Shown here piece after piece: positions 63,754-64,000 of a stretch of DNA of 64,000 nt. Within the stretch, counting starts at the first letter, position 1. Each line of letters starts with the position of its first letter. The notes beneath the pieces are model-generated. The model ran no database searches and was not told the origin of the DNA. It saw nothing but the letters and a program-made list of their open reading frames with translations. The translations under genes and the position numbers were made by a program. The stretch is from Fibrivirga algicola. Lineage in GTDB: Bacteria > Bacteroidota > Bacteroidia > Cytophagales > Spirosomataceae. Location: contig NZ_WAEL01000006.1 of assembly GCF_011742925.1 (NCBI RefSeq), positions 1 through 64,000 on the forward strand. The letters run 5' to 3'.

Positions 63754-64000
63754 TCACACCGGGAGGTATACTGTGAAGGTGGCTCCATGACCCGGCTGAC
63801 TGCTCGCCGTAATAGCACCGCCGTGGCTGGTGACTACCCGTTCGCAGATAGACAGGCCAATGCCCGTGCCAGCATACTCATGCTTACGATGCAGCCGTTG
63901 GAAAGCCTCAAAAATGCGCTGGGCATACTGCGGCTCAAAGCCAATCCCATTATCGACTACATCTAACTGATGATACCAGTCAGCCGGTCGCACCGGTTTT
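63754..64000 (-). CDS. sensor histidine kinase, C-terminal ATPase domain (partial)
   Basis: The visible 80 residues form the HATPase_c domain: DNGIGFEPQYAQRIFEAFQR is the N/G1 box, GTGIGLSICERVV the G2 box, and SQPGHGATFTVYLPV the end. The gene starts outside the window on the right. It is a membrane or soluble two-component kinase; its sensor and response regulator cannot be seen. Confidence 0.85.
   Translation of the reverse strand, partial: KPVRPADWYHQLDVVDNGIGFEPQYAQRIFEAFQRLHRKHEYAGTGIGLSICERVVTSHGGAITASSQPGHGATFTVYLPV

Noticed and set aside
63643-63966. 107-residue open frame near the right edge, plus strand
   Set aside because: It overlaps the histidine-kinase domain on the other strand, which has clear motifs.

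Overview
The window looks like a chromosomal segment of a Bacteroidota bacterium, most likely a Cytophagales / Spirosoma-type organism. The 5' end of a 16S rRNA gene reads off the left edge on the minus strand. Several genes are typical of the phylum: a GldJ-like gliding/secretion lipoprotein, a type IX-sorted metalloprotease, a DUF4175-type coiled-coil membrane protein, a FadN-type beta-oxidation enzyme and SusD-free housekeeping operons. Promoter-like TAnnTTTG boxes replace sigma70 -10 boxes. I saw no tRNA, CRISPR array, insertion sequence or prophage.

Layout. 0-3.4 kb: rrn promoter, pruA and thrC. 3.4-14 kb: a probable replication origin region. A 437-bp gene-free stretch (5277-5713) is packed with DnaA boxes and is flanked by a TPR protein, a lipoprotein, a methyltransferase and mnmG (gidA); a parS-like palindrome sits just upstream of mnmG, followed by a DUF4175 protein. 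14-20 kb: comF, gldJ-like and mfd. 19.7-23 kb: a barstar/barnase-type inhibitor and RNase pair, then a muconolactone-isomerase-like protein and an MhqD/MhqO-like esterase/dioxygenase pair. 23-28.6 kb: an Mla/MCE lipid transport operon, yifB/comM and a coiled-coil protein. 28.6-36.5 kb: M14 peptidase, crcB, T9SS metalloprotease, msrB, recQ and an outer-membrane barrel. 36.7-43 kb: two small exported proteins, a fadN-like gene with a MarR regulator, and an arginine-decarboxylase-like gene with a tiny lipoprotein behind it. 43-46 kb: apbE and an ABC exporter pair. 46-55 kb: a Tat-type oxidoreductase, a complete RND efflux operon (permease, DUF952, adaptor, TolC) and a phytanoyl-CoA-dioxygenase-like gene. 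55-60 kb: two polytopic proteins around a family 2 glycosyltransferase, and an EamA transporter. 60-64 kb: an LptF/G-type permease, mntR, mntH and the C-terminal end of a histidine kinase.

How the parts work together. The DnaA-box cluster, the parS-like site and the mnmG neighbourhood together suggest that this is oriC. mntR and mntH are divergent, with a DtxR-type operator abutting the mntH -7 box. Many operons end in unusually long perfect inverted repeats. A second layer of structure is DNA-level: the heptamer GGTACGT/ACGTACC occurs about 70 times by hand count (about 8 expected by chance), in both orientations and several reading frames, at roughly one per 0.9 kb. This density resembles uptake sequences or HIP1-type iterated motifs and is the most unexplained signal here. 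Several families of palindromic intergenic repeats are also present.

Limits: all calls come from reading the sequence without database searches. Gene starts are mostly inferred from signal peptides, domain boundaries and overlaps, because Shine-Dalgarno signals are weak in this phylum.
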